Shown piece after piece: positions 35,986 through 46,802 of a DNA stretch of 64,000 bases. The stretch is from Desulfamplus sp. (GTDB lineage: Bacteria; Desulfobacterota; Desulfobacteria; Desulfobacterales; Desulfobacteraceae): the NCBI GenBank assembly GCA_015232465.1, contig JADFZO010000007.1:1-64000 (forward strand), in the 5' to 3' direction. Both the position numbers and the translations under genes were made by a program. The first letter of the stretch is position 1, and the number at the start of each line of letters is the position of its first letter. The notes beneath the pieces are model-generated. The model was not told the origin of the DNA and did not search any database. It saw only the letters and a program-made list of their open reading frames with translations.

Positions 35986-36003
35986 AGTGCTATTTCTTAA
36001 GAG

Positions 36004-37566
36004 TTAAATCTCTATCTCAACAAGGTTGCCAGCCTCAAGTTCAAACTCATCAACAATTGTGATTGTAGAAGCCCCGTGCTCCTCTTGACGGTAATTAATT
36101 TTATATTTTCCGGGTTTTAAAGCAATAGGTCCAAAGCTGCCATTTAGACGAATTTTATTTAACTCTACACCATCTTTAGCAATCTCTATAAACTCAACAA
36201 AATATGGGGGCTTCATACCTTCAGCAGGGATAAGTCTAACTCCAGTGTTAATATGAAAATCGTTCATCTTGCCATCAACAACCTCAACTTCGCCAAGAAT
36301 AGAGTCAGAAGAGCCATGTTCAGATAGATCATAAACGAAATAGTATCTTCCAGATGGAACAAGTTGCGGGACAAATGTAGTGCCAAACCATGCAACAAAC
36401 TCATCTGACCCGCTGTTTGATGAGGTGCTATCTAACTGACCTAACTCTTCTCTATCCTTAATATTTTTTAACCCCCAGTAGTGAACTTTGTTTTGCATCC
36501 AATCTGCTGGCATTGGGTTTATAGCAGTCATTAAAGAGATTTCAACAGTTTTTCCTGATTCAACTCTAATAACCTCAGTAAGTGCAACATCAGAGCTGTC
36601 ATGCTCAGACTGATCCCAGACAAGCTGATAATAGCCAGGTGCAACCAAAGTTGTCTCAAGAGTCGAAAATTTGCCTTTATCCTCACCAGTCTCAGGATCG
36701 ATAAGTCTCCATGAGTATGGCTTTTTTACCCATGAATCATATTTGAATGCAATTTTACCAGGTCCCTTTGCCTTTATTTTAATAGACTTTGACGTTGTTG
36801 TGATAGGCTCTTCAATCTTTTTTGTTTTGCTCTCTTCAACCTTTTGTACAAAATCAATTGAGCTATTTTGTGCAACGCTTTTTTGAACAGCAGATAGTAT
36901 TGATACAAGTTCGCCTGAATTTGTTGTTGAAAAATATCTTCCTCCCCCAGCTTGTGCAATGCAGGCAAGCTCTTTAGATGCCTCTTTATCAACATCAAAT
37001 CCAACAACATGGAGCACAAACTTAATTCCAGAAGATTTTAACTCTGCTGTTAGTGCACAGGGATCTCCCTGGCATGTCTCTATGCCATCGCTTATAAGAA
37101 CAATGGTATTATCGTTTTCATCTGTCTGATTAGGATTACTATTTTTAATGTTATGTGCCACCTTTTCAATAGCTGCTGCAATGGGAGTTTTGCCTTTTGG
37201 GGTAATTTTACCTATTAAATCAATAGCTTGAAGGCGATCAACCTTTCCTAATGGGATAATCTCAGTAATATCAGAGCAATCCCCTTTTTTAAGGTGCCCA
37301 TAAACAGTAAGGCTACATAAAAGCTCTTCTGGCATCTCATTTATGAGCTTTTTCATGGCATCTCGTGCTGCCTCAATCTTTATCTGACCATCAACTCGAC
37401 CCCACATTGAACCTGAGCCATCAAGAATATAATACAAAGATGCAGCATTTGCCTCACATTTTAACCCTAAAATAGAAGTAAATGATATTAAAATAGATAT
37501 ATAGATACAAGTTAAAACAATCAGTTTGCACATTCCTGACAAAATAGAGACGCTCTTTTTTTTCAT
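36004..37566 (-). CDS. Secreted von Willebrand factor A protein with three C-terminal EHGSS-type repeats
   Basis: A 520-aa exported protein. After a signal peptide (hydrophobic to about residue 40, ending CEANA) comes a vWA domain with an intact metal site: DGSGSMWG, the Thr of KGKTPIAAA and ISDGIETC. The C-terminal half holds three related beta-rich units, each with APGYYQLVWD / PSGRYYFVYD / KPGKYKINYR followed by an (S/E)EH(D/G)(S/A)S motif near residues 322, 415 and 495. A metal-dependent adhesion or ligand-sensing role is plausible. It is the first gene of the kinase-lipoprotein-regulator operon, 18 bp before the kinase, with GGAGG before its ATG. Confidence 0.85.
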   Translation of the reverse strand: MKKKSVSILSGMCKLIVLTCIYISILISFTSILGLKCEANAASLYYILDGSGSMWGRVDGQIKIEAARDAMKKLINEMPEELLCSLTVYGHLKKGDCSDITEIIPLGKVDRLQAIDLIGKITPKGKTPIAAAIEKVAHNIKNSNPNQTDENDNTIVLISDGIETCQGDPCALTAELKSSGIKFVLHVVGFDVDKEASKELACIAQAGGGRYFSTTNSGELVSILSAVQKSVAQNSSIDFVQKVEESKTKKIEEPITTTSKSIKIKAKGPGKIAFKYDSWVKKPYSWRLIDPETGEDKGKFSTLETTLVAPGYYQLVWDQSEHDSSDVALTEVIRVESGKTVEISLMTAINPMPADWMQNKVHYWGLKNIKDREELGQLDSTSSNSGSDEFVAWFGTTFVPQLVPSGRYYFVYDLSEHGSSDSILGEVEVVDGKMNDFHINTGVRLIPAEGMKPPYFVEFIEIAKDGVELNKIRLNGSFGPIALKPGKYKINYRQEEHGASTITIVDEFELEAGNLVEIEI

Positions 37567-37655
37567 AAAACCTCCGCTATCTTATGATTTTAAATTTATT
37601 TTAATTTTAGGCGTATCAGTAAGCCTATCCTTTTTTTATCCTCTATCCTACCTAT

Positions 37656-39530
37656 CTATCCCCACAAAGCCTCAGATAAGCCTGAGTAACGCCTTATAGG
37701 ATTTTCTATCATGCGTGCAATTGAGCCAGTTGAAGCCAAAATAGTAACCTCTTTTTTTGCTCTTGTTATGGCTGTGTATAGCATCTCCCTTGTAAGAACT
37801 GGGCTTTTACTCTCTGGAATCACAAGAAGAACTCTGTCAAACTCTGAGCCTTGACTTTTATGGACAGTTAGCGAATATGCAATCTCATGTTCAGGAAGTC
37901 TCCCTGGCATAAATTTTCTAAAACCCTTCTGCCCTTGAAAAAAGACCCTAAGCCCATCTTTTTCTTGCAAAAATATCCCAATATCTCCGTTGTAAAGGCT
38001 CATGGAGTAGTCATTTTTTTTAACAATAATTGGAAGAGAGTTGTAAAAATTCCCTGCTTTGCCTCTAATGCCATAAACATCTCTTGATAAAATAGTGTCA
38101 ATATATCTATTTATCGCCTCAACACCGCCCTGCCCCTTTCTAATTGGTGTTAATATCCTAAATTGAGTCAAAAGGTTAAACGCCTCATTTGGGTCAGTAA
38201 CCTCTAAAAACTTTTTATATTCAGAAACTGCAATTGAATCTATCAAATCAAAATTAATGTTGCTTCTCTCTTGTAAAGATAAAGATGGATTGGTTGGTGA
38301 ACATTTTGGCTCAATAAATCGAACATCACTATATTTACCACTTAAAAGCAGATTAATAGCATCATTCACCCTTCCTCTATTTACAAAATTGCTTAATGCT
38401 CCAATTCCACTACTTTTATCAAATCTAAAACTTTTTTTAAGATGCACAATTGACTCTGCAATCAATGGAGTTTTATCAAGCCTATTTACATTTATATCGC
38501 TATTAGATGAAGAGCATATATCTCCAAGCACAGCACCAGACTCAACCGAAGATAGCTGATTGCTATCTCCTAAAAGAATTATCTTTGACTTTAAAGAGAG
38601 AGCATCAAAGAGCTTTGCCATAAGCGGCAGATCAGCCATAGAGGACTCATCAACAATTACAAGATCATAGGCAAGTAGATTATCTCTGTTGTGCTTAAAA
38701 AAAGATGACCCTTGCCTGTAACCAAGCAGTCTGTGTATTGTGTAGGCTTCAGTTGGAATACTCTGTTTTAAAATCGCTGTTGTTGACTCATCTATCTCAA
38801 ATTTTGCAATAGCAGAGTTTATAGACTCCATAAGCCGTGCAGCAGCCTTTCCAGTTGGAGCTGTAACAGCAGTTAAAAGTTTTTTACCCCTTTTTAGTTC
38901 AAGAATCGAGAGAGCTATTAATATTTTGGCAATTGTGGTTGTCTTTCCAGTTCCTGGTCCGCCTGATATTACTGCAAAATTTTTTAAAATAGCAACCTCA
39001 GCCGCAACTCTTTGTAAGTCTGGCTCTTCAAACAGATCGCTGTTTTTAGAGGGAAAAAAGGTATTTAAAATCTCTGATATATCTTTATTCAATTTTTGAG
39101 ATTTATTTAAATTTGACTCAATCCTTAGCTTTATATTCTTTGCGAGCATATCCTCATAATACCAATATCTTTGAAGATATAGCCTGCCTTTGCTATCAAG
39201 TATCATTGGGAAAAATTGATCAGGCTTTCCCACTGCTCGACTATTTTCTAAAATCTCTATCCATCTATCAAGTTGTGGCAAAACAATATCAGATGTTGCA
39301 TCAGCAATAACATCTTTAAGAGCCTTATCACGAAAAAGTGGGAGATAGAGGCAGACATCTCCCGAAGTAGTTGTAGCATAACTTACAAGAAGGGCAGCCA
39401 ATAGAGCCTCTGGGGTGTTATCTATGGCTGATATAAATAGAGCAAACTCTCTGTCTATATCTGAAAATATTGGATCAGAAAATATCTTATCAAATATCTC
39501 ATCTTTGCTCTCTTTTTGAATATCAGCCAT
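37656..39530 (-). CDS. recD: Exodeoxyribonuclease V alpha subunit
   Basis: 5'-3' helicase subunit of RecBCD. The 624-aa protein shows Walker A ISGGPGTGKTTTIAKI near residue 190, the DEAD-type box VIVDESSMADLPL, LLGDSNQLSSVESG, and the C-terminal motif VHKSQGSEFDRVLLVIP with TAITRAKKEV. Its ATG overlaps the recB stop by 8 bp. The closest standard alternative, RecD2, has an extended N-terminus, which is missing here, and the recCB neighbours settle the identity. Confidence 0.97.
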   Translation of the reverse strand: MADIQKESKDEIFDKIFSDPIFSDIDREFALFISAIDNTPEALLAALLVSYATTTSGDVCLYLPLFRDKALKDVIADATSDIVLPQLDRWIEILENSRAVGKPDQFFPMILDSKGRLYLQRYWYYEDMLAKNIKLRIESNLNKSQKLNKDISEILNTFFPSKNSDLFEEPDLQRVAAEVAILKNFAVISGGPGTGKTTTIAKILIALSILELKRGKKLLTAVTAPTGKAAARLMESINSAIAKFEIDESTTAILKQSIPTEAYTIHRLLGYRQGSSFFKHNRDNLLAYDLVIVDESSMADLPLMAKLFDALSLKSKIILLGDSNQLSSVESGAVLGDICSSSNSDINVNRLDKTPLIAESIVHLKKSFRFDKSSGIGALSNFVNRGRVNDAINLLLSGKYSDVRFIEPKCSPTNPSLSLQERSNINFDLIDSIAVSEYKKFLEVTDPNEAFNLLTQFRILTPIRKGQGGVEAINRYIDTILSRDVYGIRGKAGNFYNSLPIIVKKNDYSMSLYNGDIGIFLQEKDGLRVFFQGQKGFRKFMPGRLPEHEIAYSLTVHKSQGSEFDRVLLVIPESKSPVLTREMLYTAITRAKKEVTILASTGSIARMIENPIRRYSGLSEALWG

Positions 39531-42500
39531 TTATCTCCCCTATAAAATTAGAGCCACAAATAGCCTTTGTAAGCTCATCTATAACCTCTTTATTTGGACA
39601 ATCAAAATAGACCCCACTCTTTAGCTCAGATTGTACACCCCTCATAAATATATAAAAAACACCTCCAAAATGGCTATCATAGTTATAGTTTACAACTCTA
39701 TGTTCTAAATATGCGTTTAAAGCCACAGTGTAGATAAGATACTGAAGTGTGTAGCCTGAGCTTTTCATCTGAGATGATAAAGTATTAAATGAGTAATCCT
39801 CAAATCGATCTCCAAGATAGTTAGTTTTCCAATCAAGCAGATAATATCTGTTGTTGTGGCAAAAGACCATATCAATAAAACCCTTTAAATAGCCACCTTT
39901 TTGAGAAAAATTAAGGCTCTTCATGGTCAAAGCAAAATCTAAAATTGCTCCAGAGCCATATTTGGACATCAAAGAGCTAAGTAATGAAGAGTTTGTATCT
40001 CCAACTGGTATGTAAAACTCCATCTCATTTAACCTATCTAAATTTCTTATCTGATTAAGATAGATGGGATAAGAAGTGCCAAACATAATATTTGAATTGA
40101 GCAGACGGTTTAACATCTCCTCAACCTTTTGAAGCTCATCTTCTTCTTTAAATCCAAATTTTTCAAGTTTTTGCTTTGCTATATTAATATCTGGTCGTGT
40201 AAAATCAATACTCTCCATTATCTCATGGATACATGTTCCAGCCCTTGCACCTTTTGGAAAATCAAAAAAAGCAGCTTTTAGATTATCTTCATCTTTTGGT
40301 TTAAGCGATATAAGCGAAGATAAATCTTTTGGCAAATCTTCCACAAAATCTGGTTGTGCTCTCTTATCATAGTCAGAAATCTCATCATGGTCTGGCATAT
40401 CAAAATCCATAGCTCTGCCTGAAAATATTGATGTAAAGCTCGATATTCTCCAGCCATAAGGAATCTTACCACTGCTGCCACCTTTAAATTGCTTGTGCTC
40501 AAGTGTGATCGTTTTTTCATTTAAAGGCAGATAGGGAAGGCTCTTAATATCGCTTACCACCTCAACTTTAATCGTGGAATCTGAAAGGCTCGCCACTCTA
40601 TCAACATCAGATTTAATATCTTCCCAACTTAGCTGCTTTAAACTCTGTCGCCCCTTTGCTAAGTTTAAGCCTTTGTCTAAGAACTTGTCGCCATGAAATA
40701 GCCAAGATAATGGTGAGTTCTCAGAGCTACTTATCTTTCCCCAAACAGTAAAACAGCAATACTTTGCCCTTGTGAGTGCTACGTATGCAAGGCGGACCGA
40801 CTCTGCAAAACTCTCCTCTATCATCTTCTCTTTATGTTTATCGTAATTATCAGAGCCAATATCAAGCACCTTATGAGATTGCACATCATCGTGAAAAGAG
40901 ACAAAACCCTCATCTTTACTATCCATTGCGTGATAAAGATATGGGCAAAAAACAACATCAAACTCAAGCCCCTTACTTCTGTGAATCGTGATTATCTTAA
41001 CAGCCTTTTCGTCAGTCTCAAGCCTAAGTCTATACTCATCAGCATCTGGCTTATCAAGGCTATCAATGCTATCAAGCCGTCTTTTAGCTAAAAAGTTTAT
41101 AAGTCCATCAATTCCTGGTTTTAGCTTCATATCTGCTATATGAAGTAGCTCTGCAATGTGAAGATAGTTTGTAAGTTTACGCTCCCCGCCACTATAACCA
41201 AGCAGTTTTGCCCTTACTCCTCTTTTTTGCATCATATATCGTAACATTGAGATAAAACCAAATTGCCTCCAAATGGTGTTGTACTCTAAGAAATCGTTTT
41301 GCAAAGAGTCGTAAAGCATCTCATTGCTTGAAAGCTCAACTATCTGGTGCCCATCAAACCCAAATAGAGCAGTAATCAGAGCACCCTTTAAAAGTCTCTC
41401 GTTTGAAGGTTCAGCAGCAGCCCTCATAAATCGCTCCAGCTCAATTGCCTCCTCTTCAGCATAGACAGAGCCTGCACTGTAAATAACTCCAGGAATTTTA
41501 AGTTTTTTTAACTCCATTAGCACAATATTGCCCTGTCTGTTTGTCCTAACAAGCACTGCTATATCTTGTGGCTCTAAAGATTTTTGGCTATTTGCAACTC
41601 TATTTTTGATAACAGCCCTACCGCAAGCCCCTAAATTTATCAATTGGGCTATTTTTCCAGCAGTAAATTTAGCAGCAAACTCCTCAGTTGTCCCCTTATT
41701 TATAGAGCCAGCCTGCTTTTTAGAGTCAGATAACTTCTGATCTATAATGGCTATATTCATAGGCTTATATTGGCTATCATCAATATAGAGTGAGCCATCT
41801 TCTCTATCTGGAGCATGATTTACAGGGATAAAATCTATCCCATCAATAACAAAAGGGTTGCGACCTTTGATGTCAAAAAGGCTATTTACAGCAACAACAA
41901 GAGAGCCATCTGCCCGCCAGTTTGTGCTCAAGGTGTAGGCTGAATCTACGCTCTTTTTTGCCTTTAAATATGCGTAAATATCAGCACCTCTAAAGCCATA
42001 TATTGCCTGTTTAGGATCACCGATAAGGTAGAGTAGCCTCTCTTTATCTTTTTGAAAAATGTTTGTAAATATGCTGTATTGGATAGGATCAGTATCTTGA
42101 AACTCATCTATAAGAGCTACAAAAAATCTATCTCTTATTGCCCGAACCATAGGGGTATCGCCACCCTCTACAGCCCTATACATTGAGAGCAAAAGATCAT
42201 CAAAAGCCCTCACATTTTTTAAGGATTTCTTTTTTTTAAGCTCATCTTTTGCAGAGGTTAAAAAATCAAGTTTTATGCTAATGCAAAACTCTTCTACCAA
42301 TTTATCTATCTCATCAACCAACCCGAGAAAATCTTCAACCTTTTGAAAAAATGGGTGAGATGGTAGCTTATCAACACTCTTTGCCTTTTGACGCATAAAT
42401 CTGTTTGTGAGCTTTTCAATGTATCTTATATCGCTATTTTTATCTTTTTCAATATTCCAAAAATTTTCGCCTTGAAAGTAGTTATCCACAATAGAAAAGA

Positions 42501-43359
42501 GATTTGGATATGTTGACTCTTTTATGCTTCGTCCATCAAATGCCTTGTTTTTACAAGAAGTTAAAATAAGATCAAAAATATTGTCTCTATCTTTTATCCA
42601 GCCATCTTGAAGTGATAAGTAGAGTGGTTGAGCATCTTTAATTAATGGGGTAAGGCTATATATAATCTTATCTTTTTTATAAGAAGAGCTATCAGGAATA
42701 ATCTTAAAATTGGGATCAACCAAGAGTCGTCTTACCAGCTTTAAGAGATATGTGGTGTCAATCTTCTTAACTTTAGGGTGGCTAAATAGAAGAGGATTCA
42801 TACTAAAAAAATTGCGTCTATAATAGTCTTGGCACGCCTCAATTAAGAGATCGCTATCATCTAAAAGAAGCTCTGTATCAAAAAGGGTGTTGCTCTCAAA
42901 TGCGTTTTCAGAGAGCATCTTTTGACAAAATCCATGAATTGTAAATATAGCAGACTCATCAAAGCAGATTATAGCCTCCTTTAGCCTATTTTGAGCACCC
43001 TTATCATCACCATATTTTTGATAAGCCCACAACAAAACAGGGTCTCCGCCTTTATAGCCCCCCTTATCTGTTAGAGCCATAAGAGCATCTTTGAGCCTTC
43101 TGCGAATTCTATCTCTTAGCTCCTCTGTTGCTGCCTTTGTGAATGTAACGACAACTATCTGATTTATCTTTAAATATTGAATTTTATCAGATTGAAAAGC
43201 CCCATCTTTTTTATCTTTATCTTTATTAACTTTAAAACTCCCCTCAAGAATGAGCCTTAAAAAGATTCCAGCTATGGCATAGGTTTTGCCTGTTCCAGCA
43301 CTTGCCTCAATAACAGATAGACCTTTTAGTGGAGCTTTAGTTATATCAAATTTTTTCAT
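39523..43359 (-). CDS. recB: Exodeoxyribonuclease V beta subunit (helicase-nuclease)
   Basis: 3'-5' SF1 helicase with the single nuclease domain of RecBCD. About 1278 aa. Helicase motifs: EASAGTGKTYAIA near residue 20, VVTFTKAATEELRDRI, LIDEFQDTDPIQY, LIGDPKQAIYGFRGAD, TIHRSKGLEFDVVFCP and VALTRAKYCC. The nuclease site near the C-terminus is YLKGFIDMVF followed by YYLLDWKTNYLG (Asp-Asp-Lys). Start ATG 43359 forms an ATGA overlap with the recC stop and follows AGAAGAG; a longer in-frame start at 43395 would sit within recC. Confidence 0.97.
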   Translation of the reverse strand: MKKFDITKAPLKGLSVIEASAGTGKTYAIAGIFLRLILEGSFKVNKDKDKKDGAFQSDKIQYLKINQIVVVTFTKAATEELRDRIRRRLKDALMALTDKGGYKGGDPVLLWAYQKYGDDKGAQNRLKEAIICFDESAIFTIHGFCQKMLSENAFESNTLFDTELLLDDSDLLIEACQDYYRRNFFSMNPLLFSHPKVKKIDTTYLLKLVRRLLVDPNFKIIPDSSSYKKDKIIYSLTPLIKDAQPLYLSLQDGWIKDRDNIFDLILTSCKNKAFDGRSIKESTYPNLFSIVDNYFQGENFWNIEKDKNSDIRYIEKLTNRFMRQKAKSVDKLPSHPFFQKVEDFLGLVDEIDKLVEEFCISIKLDFLTSAKDELKKKKSLKNVRAFDDLLLSMYRAVEGGDTPMVRAIRDRFFVALIDEFQDTDPIQYSIFTNIFQKDKERLLYLIGDPKQAIYGFRGADIYAYLKAKKSVDSAYTLSTNWRADGSLVVAVNSLFDIKGRNPFVIDGIDFIPVNHAPDREDGSLYIDDSQYKPMNIAIIDQKLSDSKKQAGSINKGTTEEFAAKFTAGKIAQLINLGACGRAVIKNRVANSQKSLEPQDIAVLVRTNRQGNIVLMELKKLKIPGVIYSAGSVYAEEEAIELERFMRAAAEPSNERLLKGALITALFGFDGHQIVELSSNEMLYDSLQNDFLEYNTIWRQFGFISMLRYMMQKRGVRAKLLGYSGGERKLTNYLHIAELLHIADMKLKPGIDGLINFLAKRRLDSIDSLDKPDADEYRLRLETDEKAVKIITIHRSKGLEFDVVFCPYLYHAMDSKDEGFVSFHDDVQSHKVLDIGSDNYDKHKEKMIEESFAESVRLAYVALTRAKYCCFTVWGKISSSENSPLSWLFHGDKFLDKGLNLAKGRQSLKQLSWEDIKSDVDRVASLSDSTIKVEVVSDIKSLPYLPLNEKTITLEHKQFKGGSSGKIPYGWRISSFTSIFSGRAMDFDMPDHDEISDYDKRAQPDFVEDLPKDLSSLISLKPKDEDNLKAAFFDFPKGARAGTCIHEIMESIDFTRPDINIAKQKLEKFGFKEEDELQKVEEMLNRLLNSNIMFGTSYPIYLNQIRNLDRLNEMEFYIPVGDTNSSLLSSLMSKYGSGAILDFALTMKSLNFSQKGGYLKGFIDMVFCHNNRYYLLDWKTNYLGDRFEDYSFNTLSSQMKSSGYTLQYLIYTVALNAYLEHRVVNYNYDSHFGGVFYIFMRGVQSELKSGVYFDCPNKEVIDELTKAICGSNFIGEING

Positions 43360-46300
43360 TGTTTCTCTTCTAAATAGCTTAAAATAGGTCTCCAAATAGC
43401 TGTGGATAAATCAGAGAACTCTTCATCTAACGGTGTCTCAAGATGCCTAAAACAGAGCTTTATATCTTCTGATTCCCCTTCACCTATATTATTAAAAGAG
43501 CTCTTAAATTTATCTTTTGCCTTTTTAAAAGCAGTATCTTTCAAATTTTGATCATCTAAAGAGTCCCCATTTTTATTTTTAAATATCGTATCAGCATAAG
43601 CCATTGATGATTCTGGAAAAAATTTAAGTGGACTCTTAACACCTTTTTGGTAAATTTTTATTATGGTATCTAAAATAGATAGTGGATCACAAGGTTTTAA
43701 AAGATTATAGATTTTATCTGAGCCTATTATCAAACTCTTCTCTTCTACCCTATCTTGAAAAAAAGATAGAAGGCTAAGATGGATAATCCATGCTCGTAAA
43801 ATATCTTTAGGTTTTACAGATGCAATTCTAAATCTTACCAATCTATTGCCCCACAAATCAGAGATTATACCCTTTAATCGCCAGCCATTGCCATTAAGAT
43901 CAACCTCAATGGGTGAAGATCGCCCATCTTTAATGTAATCAGCTATTTTACTAAAAAATGATTTAACACCACTTTGAGTCTCACCATAAAAAACCTCTCC
44001 AACTGCTCCATGTGGAAGAAGCCCTTTAGCTCTGTATATGTCAATGGTCATCTTACAATCACTTGGCTCTTTAGATTTTATTATCTGTTTTAACATCTCA
44101 TCTTTTATTCCGTAGCTCTCAAGAGTATCTAAGCTAAATGGTTCAGACTCCTCTAATCTCTCCCCTTCATCTTTTAGGTATATGCTTAGGCTGTTTTCAA
44201 GAAAATATCTCTGCGGAGCCAAAAAAAAATTTATAAGGTTGTTGATAGATATTAAATCATAATCGCTCGCACTATCTGTTGATTGCGATATTGATTGAGC
44301 AGATATAAATGGTTTTATATCTGATTTCTCCCCAATTAATGCTTTAGCTGCATCACAGTTGGATTTAGAGTAGCTAAAAAGCCCTAAACCGCTCTCTGAT
44401 AGATTAAAATATGCAGGGCTAAATGGCTGTAATCTATGCTGTTTAATTATGTAGGAGGATATTTTTTTTTGATTTATACAATCAGTGGTAACACCATCTA
44501 CGCAAAAAGCCTCATCAAGATAGTCAATAAGCTCGCTTACAACAACAGAGGGTAAAATTGTGCTGTTATCCTCAACCCCTTGACCAGTATAGCTTAAATA
44601 GAGCCTCTCTCTTGCTGAAATTAGGGTCTCAAGAAAAAGATAGCGATCCTCATTACGCAAAGATCGATCGCCTCTCATTGGGTGTTGACGTATTAAATCA
44701 AAGTTTGGTGCACTATCTATTCTTGGGAAAATGCCATCATTAAGACCAAGAATGCAGATAACTTTTGCTGGAATACTTCTCATTGGAAGCATTGCACAAA
44801 AGGTTACTCTGCCATTTAAAAAATTTGAGTCTCGATACTCTCTGCCAATTGCCCTATCGCACCAGCTTTTTATGATTCGTGAACTTACAGGAGTGTCAAA
44901 TTTTGTTATCTCTTCTATCTGTTTAAGTTCGCTAAGTGCATCTCGTATCTCTTGAACCATTGATATTGATGAGCTATCTGACCTATTATGGCTCCCATTA
45001 TCGCTATTTTGATCAACAAGAAAAAAATCATCAACAACCTCCATAAGAAGATCGCTCCACTGAGTAAGGCTCATCTTTTTACTCATATTATCAGCAACTT
45101 TTGATAATGTGTTAAAAAAGCAAGATAACGAACCAAGCACCCTGCTTGTGCTCCCCTCAACCAAATCGCAAGGAAGTATGTTGTTGAAAAACCGCTCCTC
45201 ATGCCCAACCATTGCATAACCAGCCATTAATCTATTAAGTCCAGCTCTCCAGCTATTCTCTTCAAAACAGGGCAGCCCAATATCTTCCTTTTGCTTGCCA
45301 TCTCTGCCCCACCTTATGGCTGTTTTTTTTATCCATGATCTAACAACATCAATATCTTTTGGCTCAAGAGAAAAACGGCGAGCAACTGCATCACACTCAA
45401 GCATATCAACAATAAAAGATGCCTCAAATCTGCTTTGAGAAATAGATAGTATATCCATAAATAGATCAACAACTCGACTTACGCTTTTAATATTAAGATC
45501 AGCAATGGAGAATCCAATTTTTAGCCTATCATCTTCTGGAGTTGTAAATATTGCCCTGATAAATGGGGCATAGGTCTCTATATCTGGGGTCATAACAAGG
45601 ACATCTGCTGGTGTAATATCTGAATTTGAATCAAAAAGCTCAAGAAGATAATCGTTTAAAACTTCAACCTCCCTCATTGGGCTATGACAGGAGTTTATCA
45701 AGATTGAGCGATCTTTTTTTATATCATCTCTTGAAATAAGATGCTCTTTTCTATCTTGCATCAAAAGTATGTCTTGCTGAACCATTGAGAGAATTGTATT
45801 GCCCTTAGGCTCAATAAATTTTATGTCAATATCGACTAAAGTATCGTAGTTAAGAAGGCTCTCCATAAAATCAGCACCAGCCCTGCCAAGTGAAGATAGA
45901 AGAGGATTTCCACTCTCTATGTGCAAAAGCTCTGGAGATACGCCAAAATAGTAGCCCTCAATATTTTCCCTCTTCAGCTTCTCTTTTGCAGATTTTAAAT
46001 CGCTAAAATAACCTTGTGCTGGGGTCATGACATAAAAAGATACATCTAAAAGATCAGATAGCGATGCCAATATATCTAAGTGAAAAAGTGGCAGTGATGG
46101 GATTCCAAATATTGATATTCTCTCTGGTAGCTTATCAGTTGGCTTTTGAAACTTTATGGCATCTAAAAAATCTTTTTTGCGTGCAGCCTTGTGTGTAAAG
46201 CTAAAATTGGTAGAGAGATACCTCCAAAGCATCATCTGCCAGTTGTTATCATTGGCTATGTTACCATACTTATCTTCATCTGTTTCAGAGGCTTCCCAAA

Positions 46301-46802
46301 GCTCAATCAGGTGCGGTCGGTAGATAAGATATTGATCAAATATCATGGCAAGCTGGCGTGCAAGTTGAAAAGCTCTAAAATTTACCTCATCAACCTCAAT
46401 AGTGTTATCAATTTTGCCCTCAATTTTATTATCGATCTTCTGAGCTTTACAATACTTTGCAAGATGAACAAGGCTCTTATTTCTACTCATCTTACTGCCA
46501 ACAAGCAGATCAAGTATCATCCATGTCAACTTATCTCTATCAAGAAAAAGCCTCTCATCAATATCAGGCAGCACTTTAGCAAAAAGTGTGTTTATGAGTG
46601 TATTGGGAAATAGTAGCTTGCCATTTGCCCAAATACCAAGCCTTTTTGCCATCTCAAGATTTAGCCATTTAGCCATTCCAAGACTCTGCACAAGAATTAT
46701 CTCAGGTGCAAATGGCGAGGATAGAGGCGTTTTAACATTCTCTGATAGAGCATCTACAAGCTCTTCAATGCTGTTACTTCTATAAAGTTTTATGCCAGCC
46801 AC
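43356..46802 (-). CDS. recC: Exodeoxyribonuclease V gamma subunit
   Basis: Chi-recognising, non-catalytic scaffold of RecBCD. The 1148-aa protein begins KLYRSNSIEELVDAL and has PFAPEIILVQSLGMAKWLNLEMA, the RecC N-terminal signature (given in part), ADVLVMTPDIETYAPFI in the inactive helicase fold, and LGLNDGIFPRID with DRYLFLETLISARERLYLSY. The start is GTG 46802 with GGAG six bases upstream. Identity is certain from the recB and recD partners; which Chi-like sequence it reads cannot be told. Confidence 0.96.
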   Translation of the reverse strand: MAGIKLYRSNSIEELVDALSENVKTPLSSPFAPEIILVQSLGMAKWLNLEMAKRLGIWANGKLLFPNTLINTLFAKVLPDIDERLFLDRDKLTWMILDLLVGSKMSRNKSLVHLAKYCKAQKIDNKIEGKIDNTIEVDEVNFRAFQLARQLAMIFDQYLIYRPHLIELWEASETDEDKYGNIANDNNWQMMLWRYLSTNFSFTHKAARKKDFLDAIKFQKPTDKLPERISIFGIPSLPLFHLDILASLSDLLDVSFYVMTPAQGYFSDLKSAKEKLKRENIEGYYFGVSPELLHIESGNPLLSSLGRAGADFMESLLNYDTLVDIDIKFIEPKGNTILSMVQQDILLMQDRKEHLISRDDIKKDRSILINSCHSPMREVEVLNDYLLELFDSNSDITPADVLVMTPDIETYAPFIRAIFTTPEDDRLKIGFSIADLNIKSVSRVVDLFMDILSISQSRFEASFIVDMLECDAVARRFSLEPKDIDVVRSWIKKTAIRWGRDGKQKEDIGLPCFEENSWRAGLNRLMAGYAMVGHEERFFNNILPCDLVEGSTSRVLGSLSCFFNTLSKVADNMSKKMSLTQWSDLLMEVVDDFFLVDQNSDNGSHNRSDSSSISMVQEIRDALSELKQIEEITKFDTPVSSRIIKSWCDRAIGREYRDSNFLNGRVTFCAMLPMRSIPAKVICILGLNDGIFPRIDSAPNFDLIRQHPMRGDRSLRNEDRYLFLETLISARERLYLSYTGQGVEDNSTILPSVVVSELIDYLDEAFCVDGVTTDCINQKKISSYIIKQHRLQPFSPAYFNLSESGLGLFSYSKSNCDAAKALIGEKSDIKPFISAQSISQSTDSASDYDLISINNLINFFLAPQRYFLENSLSIYLKDEGERLEESEPFSLDTLESYGIKDEMLKQIIKSKEPSDCKMTIDIYRAKGLLPHGAVGEVFYGETQSGVKSFFSKIADYIKDGRSSPIEVDLNGNGWRLKGIISDLWGNRLVRFRIASVKPKDILRAWIIHLSLLSFFQDRVEEKSLIIGSDKIYNLLKPCDPLSILDTIIKIYQKGVKSPLKFFPESSMAYADTIFKNKNGDSLDDQNLKDTAFKKAKDKFKSSFNNIGEGESEDIKLCFRHLETPLDEEFSDLSTAIWRPILSYLEEKQ

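Noticed and set aside
46191-46613. 140-codon open frame on the plus strand inside recC
   Set aside because: It is fully antisense to recC, has no ribosome-binding site and looks like low-complexity translation of AT-rich complement.
37656-46802. AddAB-type nuclease instead of RecBCD
   Set aside because: Three separate subunits in recC-recB-recD order with a single nuclease domain on RecB; AddB nuclease and iron-sulfur cysteines are absent.
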